DNA of 64,000 nucleotides from Frankia sp. AiPa1 (GTDB lineage Bacteria > Actinomycetota > Actinomycetes > Frankiales > Frankiaceae), in contig NZ_JALKFZ020000140.1 in the NCBI RefSeq assembly GCF_023243075.1, positions 1-64,000 of the forward strand, in the 5' to 3' direction. The position numbers were made by a program, and so were the translations under genes. Shown piece after piece: positions 42,587 through 50,520 of the stretch. Every line of letters begins with the position of its first letter. The first letter of the stretch is position 1. Below the pieces are notes generated by a model, which had not been told where the DNA came from, did no database searches, and saw nothing but the letters and a program-made list of their open reading frames with translations.

Positions 42587-43593
42587 CGGATCACCCGGTG
42601 GACGGACGGCTGGGCGAGCAGCGGCACGACCTTGCCGGCGAACATGCGCACGGTGCTCTGCTGCATGGCCAGGGACGCGGTACCGCTGAACGACGGGCGC
42701 AGGTTCACCCGCACCACGCCGAGGTCGTCGCGCAGGGCCGCCATGCGACGGGCGACGCTGGTCGGGCCGCCCACGACGGCGGTGTCGTCCTGGAAGCGGG
42801 CCGGATCGAAGTCGCTGTCCCCGGCGATCTGGTGGCCGTGCTCGTCCCCGCCGAGGGCGGCCAGGCGCCGGGTCAGGCGCACGACGATCGGGGTGGCGCG
42901 TTCCCGAGCCGCTTCGTCGTTCTCGGCGACCAGGCAGAACCGCTCGACCCGGACATCGGCGGCCTGCCCGCCGTTCGCGGTGTAGAGCGCGACGCAGGCG
43001 GCGACCGACTCCGTGGTCGTCACCGCGGGCAGCAGCAGTCGGTGACCATGACTGGCCGCCCAGACGATGGACTCCTGCGAACGGGGGGCGACCTCGATCG
43101 GCGGGTGCGGCTGCTGCAACGGGCTGGGGCCGACGCGGTACTGCGCGCCGCCCGCCGGGCGGGTCCGGCCGCGCCAGTAGCCGATCAGGGTGTCGAGGGC
43201 GTCGGGCAGTTCGCTTGGTGCCGGGCCGTCACCCTGATAGGCCGCCGCGTAGCTGGCGACGGGCCAGCCGACACCGACGATGACCCGCCCACCGCTGAGG
43301 TGGTCGAGGGTGGCGAGGTCGGCGGCGAGCCGGATCGGGTCGTGAAGTGGCAGGTGCAGGGCGGTGAAGCCGAGACCGATCCGCCCGGTGGCGGTCGCGA
43401 CCGCCGCGGCCAGCGGGAGAGGCGACGGGCGTGATGTCACCGACCGGGAACCGACCGTACCGAGATGTCCGTCGGTGAACCAGAGACTGTCGTATCCGAG
43501 GGTCTCGGCGACCCGGGCGAGTTCCACCGTCGAGGTGGACCCGTCACCCCCGAGATCGCCGCGCCCGCCGGGCAGGCCGAATCGCATGAGCAT
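42583..43593 (-). CDS. Luciferase-like monooxygenase
   Basis: A 336-residue flavin- or F420-dependent oxidoreductase of the luciferase-like superfamily. It begins MRFGLPGGRG after a short lead, and shows ARVAETLGYDSLWFTDGHLG, IGLGFTALHLPLHDPIRLAA and LSGGRVIVGVGWP, typical of LLM proteins. It lies between the binding-protein gene and the permease gene and overlaps the latter by 4 bp. It is therefore made together with the importer and may act on the imported compound, for example to release a metal or degrade a chelator. That role is inferred from position only. The ATG at 43593 or 43587 may be used; no clear ribosome binding site. Confidence 0.85.
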   Translation of the reverse strand: MLMRFGLPGGRGDLGGDGSTSTVELARVAETLGYDSLWFTDGHLGTVGSRSVTSRPSPLPLAAAVATATGRIGLGFTALHLPLHDPIRLAADLATLDHLSGGRVIVGVGWPVASYAAAYQGDGPAPSELPDALDTLIGYWRGRTRPAGGAQYRVGPSPLQQPHPPIEVAPRSQESIVWAASHGHRLLLPAVTTTESVAACVALYTANGGQAADVRVERFCLVAENDEAARERATPIVVRLTRRLAALGGDEHGHQIAGDSDFDPARFQDDTAVVGGPTSVARRMAALRDDLGVVRVNLRPSFSGTASLAMQQSTVRMFAGKVVPLLAQPSVHRVIR

Positions 43594-43670
43594 GGTTGTG
43601 TCACTGCGCCGGAGGCGCGGCCCTTCCCGTCCGAAGCTGCTTACCACGACGTTGGTTGCCACGACGTTGG

Positions 43671-44807
43671 TTACTTGGTGCCGACCTGAAGGATCTGGTC
43701 GAGGTCGGCGTCGGTCACCTGGTAGTCGAAGAACTTCTGGTAGAAGGAGCGCGTCTCGGCACGGATGTCGAGGTCCTTGAACAGGTCGGGATGCAGCGTC
43801 TTGGCGATCCACTGGATCTGCAGTGCCTCCTCGGGACCGAACCGGTCCCAGGGGTAGAGGCCCTGCGGGTTGAGGTACACCCGGTTCGTCTGCACGGCCT
43901 TGAGGCTCTTCCATCCGGGGGCCTTCTCGAACGCGCTGATGACCGACTGGGCGGTGTTCGCCGCGAGGCCCTGGTCACCGCCGGGGGTCTCGACCACCAG
44001 GACGTCGGGATTCCACCGCAGCAGCTGCTCGAGGGTGACGGTGACGTGGGTGCCCTTGACGCCGCTCGCCGAGTCGGTGCCCCCACCGAGCTTGATCCAG
44101 GCGTCGATCAGCGACGTTCCACCGTCGACGACCAGCGGCGGATAGCTGGCGATGTGCACGACGCTGGGCGCCTGGTCGGCCGGCAGGTTCGCCAGCCGCG
44201 ACCGCACCAGCTTCAGCTTCGCGTTGACGTAGTCGGCGTAGGCCTTGGCCTTGGCCGGGGCGGTGCCGCCGTACATCTTGCCGGACAGCTCGATGGACGG
44301 GACCAGTTCCGCGAAGGTGTTGTAGGCCGTGTTGACCGCGGGAATGCCGGCCTGCCTGAAGGGTGTGAGGGTGTCGCCGCCGCTGCTGGTGGACACGAGG
44401 TCCGGCTTCAGCTTGAGCAGCTCCTCCATGTTCACCTTGCCGCCGTTACGGAACAGCTCGGGCAGGTCGTTGATCCTGGGGAAGACCGTGCGCAGGAACG
44501 GGAGGGTCTTGACGTTCTGCGGGATGGCCACCAGCCTGTCGCCGGCGCCGAGCATGATGTCGGTGACGGTGTGGGCGGGGAACTGCTCCGCGATCCGGTC
44601 GACCTTCAGCGGGACGGTCGCCTTCTCACCGCTCATTCCGGTGACAACCTGCGTCGTGGGCGTTGCCGGTGCCGCTGGTGCCGCCGTGGACGACCCGGAG
44701 GAGCCGCAGCCGGCGGCCAGCGCCGCAATGCCTGCCGCCGCACCCAGGGCCAGCAGGCGCGTGCGCATCAGCCGGGTCCCGCGGGATGGGATGGAGCTTG
44801 TTACCAC
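43671..44807 (-). CDS. Iron-siderophore-type solute-binding lipoprotein
   Basis: A protein of about 378 residues of the FecB/BtuF-type cluster A binding proteins. An N-terminal hydrophobic segment ends in a lipobox-like LAAGC, so it should be a surface lipoprotein. The body has the two-lobe pattern: VDRIAEQFPAHTVTDIMLGA, LKPDLVSTSSGGDTLTPFRQ and VVHIASYPPLVVDGGTS. GTG 44807 follows GGGGGA; ATG 44768 directly before the signal peptide is the alternative. It is the first gene of the uptake operon and probably sets its ligand specificity. Two palindromic sites lie upstream. Confidence 0.88.
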   Translation of the reverse strand: MVTSSIPSRGTRLMRTRLLALGAAAGIAALAAGCGSSGSSTAAPAAPATPTTQVVTGMSGEKATVPLKVDRIAEQFPAHTVTDIMLGAGDRLVAIPQNVKTLPFLRTVFPRINDLPELFRNGGKVNMEELLKLKPDLVSTSSGGDTLTPFRQAGIPAVNTAYNTFAELVPSIELSGKMYGGTAPAKAKAYADYVNAKLKLVRSRLANLPADQAPSVVHIASYPPLVVDGGTSLIDAWIKLGGGTDSASGVKGTHVTVTLEQLLRWNPDVLVVETPGGDQGLAANTAQSVISAFEKAPGWKSLKAVQTNRVYLNPQGLYPWDRFGPEEALQIQWIAKTLHPDLFKDLDIRAETRSFYQKFFDYQVTDADLDQILQVGTK

Positions 44808-44860
44808 GTCTTCGTCCCCCGAATGGGTGAATGCCCGAAAAAGTAAAAAGTAACGAGGTC

Positions 44861-44877
44861 GGCACATACGGTGTGCC
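44861..44877. promoter_or_regulatory. 17-bp palindrome near the uptake operon start
   Basis: GGCACA-TACGG-TGTGCC has two perfect 6-bp arms and a 5-bp spacer. It lies about 55 bp upstream of the binding-protein start codon, where a repressor could block the promoter. The regulator is unknown; it does not match the IdeR/DmdR or Zur box sequences I know. Confidence 0.5.
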
Positions 44878-44959
44878 TATCTACTGGCGGCCGCGGGCCA
44901 GCGGGCGATGCTTCGGCGCATCCGAACTCCGCGAACGCGGCTGGGATGCACCATAGACC

Positions 44960-45011
44960 CCGCATCTGCGTCTGTCACGTAGACATTGGCCCTGATCTGC
45001 GGATGCAGATC
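44960..45011. promoter_or_regulatory. Palindromic sites shared with the MFS promoter
   Basis: CCGCATCTGCGT at 44960-44971 matches the site at 29265-29276 in 11 of 12 bases. GATCTGC-GGAT-GCAGATC at 44994-45011 is an 18-bp palindrome with 7-bp arms and contains the same CCGCAGAT core on the other strand. Centres are 37 bp apart. They could bind one regulator for both the uptake operon and the exporter. Confidence 0.55.
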
Positions 45012-45360
45012 TGGCGGCGACCCGATGTGTGAAGCCGGGTGTTCTCCGCGTCGTTCCGCGCGTCTGGCTTGACGGTTCGCCGAGAGTTCGCTGCGGGTGT
45101 GCAAAAAATTTCTGGTGTTCCGCGAATCGCCTGGAGGATATTCGGCCCATCGCCGGGCCGGCCGAAGGCTCTCGCGTTCCGTGGCAAATATGTGACGCAG
45201 GACACTGAAGTCCTTCGGGTCACGGATTCATGTCATGTAACGACGAGGTTCCCGGGGGGAACGCAGGACGAAACTTTTCTCGCCGGATTCGCCTGCCTGC
45301 TGTGATCCCTGTCCCGCCCACGCGGGACAGGACATGACCGCGCCGAGGATGCCGGCGCGG

Positions 45361-46314
45361 TCAGCCGAAGGCCGGAGAAATGCCCCAGGAGCCGCGCAGG
45401 GATTCCGCGGGTGCGAGGACGCGCAGCCCCGCCCCGCTGTTGAACGCGTTCGCCGGGCAGGTCAACGGCTCCACCGCGATGCTCCGGCGCCGCTCGGCGG
45501 CCCCCAGCGTGTCCCCGGTGAAGACCTGCAGGTAGTCCCAGGCCTCGTCCATCCACACCGTGACCGAATCTCCGCCCGGCCCGGCCAGCACCGTCCGCGA
45601 CCGACCGTCGGCGTCCCGGACAAGATCGGTGTAGCAGGTGTCCAGCACGAGCTCGCCGATCGGACGCGCGGCGCGGAAGTCGAATCCGCGGCCCGGGTCG
45701 TCCGCTCCGTCGTCGACGGGGACCGCGCTGGTGGGGATCATGCGCTCGTCAGTGACCAACCGGGTGGACGCGGGGATGGTGAGCGTCACCTCGTCCGCCC
45801 GCTGTGCGCCGCCGCCAAGGCCCGCGACGGCGACATAGGGGTGCATGCCGAGGCCCACGGGCGCGGGCTCGGCGCCCACGTTCGTCGCGGTGATGCTCAC
45901 CGTCAGGCCCTCGGCCGCGAGCCGGTAGTCGGCGGTGAACGCGATCGTGAACGGGTAGCCGCTCTGCGCCCGCAGGACGAACGACGCCCGCGCCACGTCG
46001 GGCGCCGGCTGGTCGAGCTGCCAGGCCGACCAGCGGACCAGACCGTGGCTGGCGTTGCGCAGCGGCACCTCGTTGAGCGCGAGCTGGTGGGTCGAGCCGC
46101 CGAACTCGTAGCGCCCGTCGGCGATCCGGTTGGGCCAGGGCGCCAGCAGCTGCCCGCGACCACGGCTCGCCATCGCGTCGACCGGGTAGCCGTCCAGGAC
46201 GTCCCGATCGCCCACCCGGTACTCCCGCAGCCCCGCCCCCACCTCGGTGACGACGACCCGGGCGCTCCCGTACTCGAGCGTCACCTGCCGTCCGGACGGC
46301 GCCACTGGCTGCAT
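45361..46314 (-). CDS. Aldose 1-epimerase family protein
   Basis: A 317-residue galactose mutarotase-like beta-sandwich protein. Typical stretches are QLLAPWPNRIADGRYEFGG, ASHGLVRWSAWQL with the first catalytic-type His, VGLGMHPYVAV with the second, and AVEPLTCPANAFNSG with the C-terminal Glu. Members interconvert sugar anomers; the hexose is not predictable. AAGGAGGACCTG precedes ATG. It stands alone and has no evident link to the uptake operon. Confidence 0.88.
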   Translation of the reverse strand: MQPVAPSGRQVTLEYGSARVVVTEVGAGLREYRVGDRDVLDGYPVDAMASRGRGQLLAPWPNRIADGRYEFGGSTHQLALNEVPLRNASHGLVRWSAWQLDQPAPDVARASFVLRAQSGYPFTIAFTADYRLAAEGLTVSITATNVGAEPAPVGLGMHPYVAVAGLGGGAQRADEVTLTIPASTRLVTDERMIPTSAVPVDDGADDPGRGFDFRAARPIGELVLDTCYTDLVRDADGRSRTVLAGPGGDSVTVWMDEAWDYLQVFTGDTLGAAERRRSIAVEPLTCPANAFNSGAGLRVLAPAESLRGSWGISPAFG

Positions 46315-46450
46315 CAGGTCCTCCTTGACCTTCGCCGACCCTCGCTGCGATGCCCTGCCCGTCCAGTATTCGCGACGCCGACGCGGAACCGGCGGATGCC
46401 CCCGCCGCGGGCCGCCCGGACAGGCCAGCGCGGCAGCGCGGCAGCGGAGA

Positions 46451-47611
46451 TCAGGAGCGGGCGGCCAGGCGCGGGGCGAGGGCGGGGAACAGGGCGAGGG
46501 CGTTGTCCCGGGCGACGCGGCGCCGGGCGGACGCGTCGAGGGCGGGATCGGCGAGCAGGGCGTCGCGGCCGGCGAGCACCGAGTCCGCCGGCACGGCGTT
46601 GTAGTCCGAGCCGTACAGGATGTGTTCGGTGCCGACCGTGGCCAGCAGGGTCGGGGTGCTGTAGGGCGACATGGGGCCGGCGGTGTCGACGTAGAAGCGG
46701 CGCAGCGCCGCCCGCACCGCCCCCGCGTCGACCCCGTAGCCGAGTGCACGGCCGAGGCTGAGCCGCGCGGCCTGATAGGGCAGATAGCCGCCGCCGTGGG
46801 CCAGAATCCACCGGATCCGCGGGTAACGGTCCAGCTCGCCGCGGACGATGAGCTGAACCGCCGCGCGGGTGGTGTCGGCGAGGAAGTCGGCGACGAACGG
46901 GGGCACGGCCGACGGCACGGAGGCCGGCAGGTTGTAGGGATGAACGAGCACCACGGCGTCGCGTGCGTTCAACTCGGCCATCATCGGCGCGAGCGTCGGA
47001 TCGCCGAGATAGGTCAGCCCGTCGTGCGCCATGAGAAGCACGCCGTCCGGGTGCAGCGTGTCGTAGACGCGGCGGATCTCCGCGACCGCGATGTCCGCCG
47101 TGGAATGCGGAATGTAGGCCAGGAGTCCGAACCGGTTCGGATGGGAACGGACCAGATCGGCGTGCCCGTCATTGGCGAGCCGGGCGAGTTCGGCGGCGAG
47201 CGCCGGTGTGGCGGTGAACTCGGCGGGAATTGCCGCGGACAGCAGTGCCAGGGCGATTCCGGCGCGATCCATCGTGTCGAGCGTCGCCTCCAGCGACCAG
47301 GTCGCGAACAACGGCCCCCCGACGGGGGGCAACTGCCCGTGCGCGACCAGCCAGGCCCGCACCTGCGGCGTCATCGCGTGGTGGTGCACGTCAATCCGCC
47401 CGGTTGCCGCGCCACTCGCGCCGGTCGCGGCCCGCGCGACACCCGGCGCCGCGAAGACGCCCACCGCCGCCGCGCCGACAGCCGCCCGCCGACTCGGTCG
47501 ACGACCTGGATGCCCCGGGTCCGTCTTCCCCGCCGCTCCCGCCCTCGCCGATGGTTCGTCATCGGCCAGTGGAGCCTCGTTCTCGGCCCGTCCCCCGTTG
47601 TCCTCGGCCAT
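46451..47611 (-). CDS. Exported amidohydrolase (amidohydrolase-2/ACMSD type)
   Basis: A 386-residue metal-dependent amidohydrolase. The first metal motif is RIDVHHHAM; later metal-site regions are VVLVHPYNLP, RWILAHGGGYLPY and ILYGSDYNAVP, as in the decarboxylase/ACMSD branch. The N-terminus carries RRPSRRAAVGAAAVGVFAAP, a twin-arginine-like export signal ending near ARA, so it is probably secreted folded. GGAAGGGGG precedes ATG 47611. Substrates of this branch are often aromatic or lactone acids; not assignable here. Confidence 0.85.
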   Translation of the reverse strand: MAEDNGGRAENEAPLADDEPSARAGAAGKTDPGHPGRRPSRRAAVGAAAVGVFAAPGVARAATGASGAATGRIDVHHHAMTPQVRAWLVAHGQLPPVGGPLFATWSLEATLDTMDRAGIALALLSAAIPAEFTATPALAAELARLANDGHADLVRSHPNRFGLLAYIPHSTADIAVAEIRRVYDTLHPDGVLLMAHDGLTYLGDPTLAPMMAELNARDAVVLVHPYNLPASVPSAVPPFVADFLADTTRAAVQLIVRGELDRYPRIRWILAHGGGYLPYQAARLSLGRALGYGVDAGAVRAALRRFYVDTAGPMSPYSTPTLLATVGTEHILYGSDYNAVPADSVLAGRDALLADPALDASARRRVARDNALALFPALAPRLAARS

Positions 47612-48157
47612 GGAGCCGCCCCCTTCCACCACGACTCCGCGGCGCCCGATCCGCGCGACCGCTCCGCATGGCCCGCTTCGACGGCCACGCTCATCACTGA
47701 CGGGCGTGGCCGTCAGCCTCCGCCCGACGGACACGCCAGTGCCCTCGGAGGATGCCCACGGAGAGGGGCCTGGCGGCGAAGCGGATATCCGGACCAATGG
47801 GCCGCTTCGGGCTGGACGGTGCCGTTTCAATGCCCGCACGTTTCAATGCCCGCATTCGTGCGGTCGCGGTCACCATAGGCCGCGCCGGCCGGTGCCGGCG
47901 AGCGATTACCGGCCAATCCCATCAAAATCCGGGATCCTGATGCCGTTCAGTGAATGGATCTGGGTATTCGCGGTGTCTGTGGAAATCGTTCGCCTATGTC
48001 GGCTTTCGTGTTGTTCGGAATGACCGCGAGGCGGCAGCAATGGGTCGGCGGGCCCGGCTGGTGGGTGCGATGCCGAGGCGCGGCCACGTCGAACCGCCGT
48101 CGGCCCGCCGGTAAAGCCGTCGGCGTGGGGCGGGGCGTGAGGCCGCCGGCGGGCGGG
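47612..48157. other. Intergenic region with a 16-bp tandem duplication
   Basis: No supported gene between the leftward amidohydrolase and the end of the leftward MarR gene. CGTTTCAATGCCCGCA occurs twice in tandem at 47823-47838 and 47839-47854. Small inverted repeats rich in GCCGGC lie near 47885-47915. The amidohydrolase promoter should lie at the left end. Confidence 0.55.
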
Positions 48158-48667
48158 TTACCCGGCGATCGCGGGCGGGGTGGGCGACGGGCAGGTGAAC
48201 TGGTCGGGGTCGGCGCCCGCCCGGGCGAGCAGCGTACGCAGGTGCCGTTGGTCGTCGGGGGAGAGCCGGGCGAGCGGGGAGTTCGCCGTCAGGGTCTGGA
48301 TGAGTCGTGTGCGCACCTGGGTGCCGCGCGGGGTCAGGCCGATCACCTTCTGCCGGCGGTCGGCCGGCGACGGTCGCCGTTCGACGAGGCCGCGCTGCTC
48401 CAGACGGTCGGTGAGGAACGTGAGCGTGGAGGGATCGCAGCCGAGCGTCGCGGCCAACGAGCGCATCGACGGTGCGGGGCCCTCGGGGTCGAGGCGCCAC
48501 AGGACGTTCGCGAGCGGCTCGGTGAGATCGACCTCGCGCAGCAGGTCGACGGTGAGGGCGTTGGTCGCCGCCGCGAGGGTGACCACCTGCTTGATGACCG
48601 CGTGGACGAGCGAGCCGTCCGTGCCGTCCTCGGCGTCCACGGCCTGATGGTATGTGGAGCCTCCCAT
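48158..48667 (-). CDS. MarR-family transcriptional regulator
   Basis: A 169-residue winged-helix regulator. The DNA-binding part reads PSMRSLAATLGCDPSTLTFL followed by TDRLEQRGLVERRPSPADRR, the usual recognition helix and wing of MarR proteins; QKVIGLTPRGTQVRTRL follows. It is divergent from an NAD(P)-binding reductase gene, and the shared upstream region holds three 16-bp direct repeats, likely its own operator. No ribosome binding site is seen before ATG 48667; translation could be leaderless. MarR repressors usually respond to small phenolic or oxidant ligands. Confidence 0.87.
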   Translation of the reverse strand: MGGSTYHQAVDAEDGTDGSLVHAVIKQVVTLAAATNALTVDLLREVDLTEPLANVLWRLDPEGPAPSMRSLAATLGCDPSTLTFLTDRLEQRGLVERRPSPADRRQKVIGLTPRGTQVRTRLIQTLTANSPLARLSPDDQRHLRTLLARAGADPDQFTCPSPTPPAIAG

Positions 48668-48708
48668 GCTTGACGACTCCCATGCTTGGTGACTCCCATG
48701 CTTGACGA
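48661..48708. repeat. Three tandem 16-bp repeats, candidate MarR operator
   Basis: CTCCCATGCTTGACGA is repeated three times (48661-48676, 48677-48692 with two changes, 48693-48708), covering the MarR start codon and the space toward the divergent reductase gene. The 16-bp period is not a whole helical turn. Confidence 0.8.
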
Positions 48709-48770
48709 CTCCAGGTATCTGTCCAATACTTTGAGCATCAAATTATTGGAGTCTCGAAGGGAATCTCGGC

Positions 48771-49382
48771 ATGCATCTGGCGATCTTCGGTGGCACCGGT
48801 CACACCGGGCGTCCTTTGCTCGAACAGGCGCTGCGGCAGGGCCACACTGTCACCGCGCTTGCCCGGGACCCCGGCCGTCTCACCGTGGACGAGCGGGTCC
48901 AGGCGGTGGCCGGCGACGTCCGTGACGCCGATGCCGTGGCGAAGACCGTCGCCGGGAGCGACGCCGTGCTCAGCGCGCTGGGCCAGCGCCGGTGGGGCAC
49001 CGCGGTGTGCACGCTGGGGATGCGCAACATCCTGCCGGCGATGGGCGCGCACGATGTCCGACGCCTGATCGCCGTCAGCGGATACGGCGTCGCCGACAGC
49101 CGGCACCGCGACCTTTACTTCCTGCTCGCCCGCATCGCGATCGGCTCGCTGTTGCGCGACAAGGAGGGCATGGAGGAGCTCATCCGAGCCAGTGACACCG
49201 CGTGGACGGTCGTGCGCCCGGCCATCCTCGTGGGCGGCCCGCGCACCGGGCACTACCGCACAGGCGCGGACCTGCGCCTGACGCCCGCGTCCAGGATCAC
49301 CTACGCCGACGTCGCCGACTTCATGCTCGCCCAGCTCACCCGGGACGACCTCCTCCGTCGGGCCGTCGCCATCACGTCGTAG
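48771..49382 (+). CDS. NAD(P)-binding reductase (atypical SDR, NmrA-like)
   Basis: A 203-residue single-domain Rossmann protein of the atypical SDR group. It starts MHLAIFGGTGHTGRPLLEQA with the GxxGxxG nucleotide motif, and shows VVRPAILVGG, typical of NmrA/BVR-B-like proteins such as flavin reductases and sugar epimerase relatives. It is divergent from the MarR gene, a common pairing for redox-sensing control. GAAGGGA precedes ATG. The end of the gene is duplicated: the stretch ATCACGTCGTAG recurs directly after the stop, a small tandem expansion. Confidence 0.85.
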   Translation: MHLAIFGGTGHTGRPLLEQALRQGHTVTALARDPGRLTVDERVQAVAGDVRDADAVAKTVAGSDAVLSALGQRRWGTAVCTLGMRNILPAMGAHDVRRLIAVSGYGVADSRHRDLYFLLARIAIGSLLRDKEGMEELIRASDTAWTVVRPAILVGGPRTGHYRTGADLRLTPASRITYADVADFMLAQLTRDDLLRRAVAITS

Positions 49383-49452
49383 CCATCACGTCGTAGCCGT
49401 CACGTCGTGGCCAGCTGGATCCGCCCCGGGTGGCATCGGTGGGCTGATGGCC

Positions 49453-50520
49453 TCAACGGGGGGCGCCGCCGCCCGCGAAGACGTGCCGACCGGTGAGCAG
49501 GGGGAGGTCGAGGAAGGTGCGGATCCCCGGCTCGGCCTGGCACAGGGGCGCGATGGTGTGCACGGCGTGCATGGCGGTGCCCAGGCAGCCCTGGTCGTTC
49601 TCGTCCTCGTCGTGGACGGCGATCCGGGACTCCAGTGTCATCGAGGGCTCGCCCTCGACGGTGACCCGCCAGCCGCGGCCGGTGGGCCAGTCGGGTGCCT
49701 GCCCGTCCCCGACCCGGGTGATGTGCTCGACGGTGAGCGCGGCGCGGCCGTTGATGACGGCCGTGCAGGAGAACCGCTGTGCGGACACCGTGCCGGCCTC
49801 GACCCGGCCAGCCGTGATGTCGAAGCCCGCGCCGGCCACGGTTACCGAGCGGTCGTGGCGCAGCTCGTCGATGGTGGCCCCGAGCCCGTCGGCGACCATC
49901 ATGATCGGGGCGTGGAAGACGCTGCCGGCGATCGCCGGGTCGGCCATGGGCACGGGAGCGTCCGGCGCGCGGCCGAAGCCCATGATGTCGAACAGCATCG
50001 CGGCACTGTCATAGGTGGAGTAGTCCAGGATCTCCTGGACGAGCAGCGAGTCGATCCGCCGGAACAGCGGGGACATCGTGAGCGGGAGCACCTCGGCGGC
50101 CCAGCCGGGTTCGATGCCGGTGCCGTGGAACGAGGTACCGCCCGCGGCGCAGGCGGCCTCCAACTGGTCGACGACCTCCTTGCCGGCGCTGCGCGGGTAG
50201 ATGAACGAGGTCACCGCGGTCGAGATGACGTTCTTGCCGGAGGCGAGCAGACGGCAGATGTCGTCCAGCGCCCCGGCCGGGTTCATCTCGCCCTGGGCCA
50301 TGTAGAGGACACAGTCGGCGTCGAGCGCGAGGATCTCGTCGCGGTCCCGGGTGGCCCGCACGCCGAGGTCCCCGATGCCGCAGATCTCGCCCACGTCCCG
50401 ACCCGCCTTCGCCTCGCTGTAGACGAATCCGCCGACCACCCGTAAGTCGGGATGCCCATGGACGGCGGCGATCGCGTGCCGGCCCACCGAACCCGTGCCC
50501 CACTGGATCACTCGGCGCAT
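49453..50520 (-). CDS. DapB-like NAD(P)H-dependent dehydrogenase
   Basis: A 355-residue protein with an N-terminal Rossmann motif VIQWGTGSVGRHAIAAV, resembling the dihydrodipicolinate reductase-like/NAD(P)H-dependent amine dehydrogenase family of actinobacteria. The catalytic-domain stretch GTSFHGTGIEPGWAAEVLPL is family-typical. Several homologues lie in lipid- and steroid-related loci, but their reactions are not established. GGGAGGGCGAC precedes ATG 50520. An inverted repeat upstream (50602-50628) may be its operator. It is divergent from the importer operon. Confidence 0.82.
   Translation of the reverse strand: MRRVIQWGTGSVGRHAIAAVHGHPDLRVVGGFVYSEAKAGRDVGEICGIGDLGVRATRDRDEILALDADCVLYMAQGEMNPAGALDDICRLLASGKNVISTAVTSFIYPRSAGKEVVDQLEAACAAGGTSFHGTGIEPGWAAEVLPLTMSPLFRRIDSLLVQEILDYSTYDSAAMLFDIMGFGRAPDAPVPMADPAIAGSVFHAPIMMVADGLGATIDELRHDRSVTVAGAGFDITAGRVEAGTVSAQRFSCTAVINGRAALTVEHITRVGDGQAPDWPTGRGWRVTVEGEPSMTLESRIAVHDEDENDQGCLGTAMHAVHTIAPLCQAEPGIRTFLDLPLLTGRHVFAGGGAPR

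Larger units (their letters stand above)
44808..45360. other. Upstream region of the uptake operon
   Basis: This region holds the promoter area for the leftward uptake operon and the end of the leftward aldose epimerase-like gene. A 17-bp palindrome (44861-44877) and two further sites (44960-45011) are listed separately. The stretch 45010-45310 is AT-richer than average and shows no supported gene. A short inverted repeat, CCCGCCCACGCGGGACAGG, lies near 45312. Confidence 0.55.

Noticed and set aside
31909-44807. Lanthipeptide, lasso or tRNA-dependent (PEARL) peptide cluster
   Set aside because: No LanB/LanM-like, cyclodehydratase, asparagine-synthetase-like or radical SAM gene is present, and the peptide has no Cys or Ser.
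44808-45360. Cobalamin riboswitch upstream of the uptake operon
   Set aside because: I could not find the conserved B12-box core (GCCACTG) or the expected paired elements on the minus strand.
47823-47854. GTTTCAAT-starting direct repeats as a CRISPR array
   Set aside because: Only two 16-bp copies lie head to tail with no spacers, and no cas gene is near. It is a simple tandem duplication.
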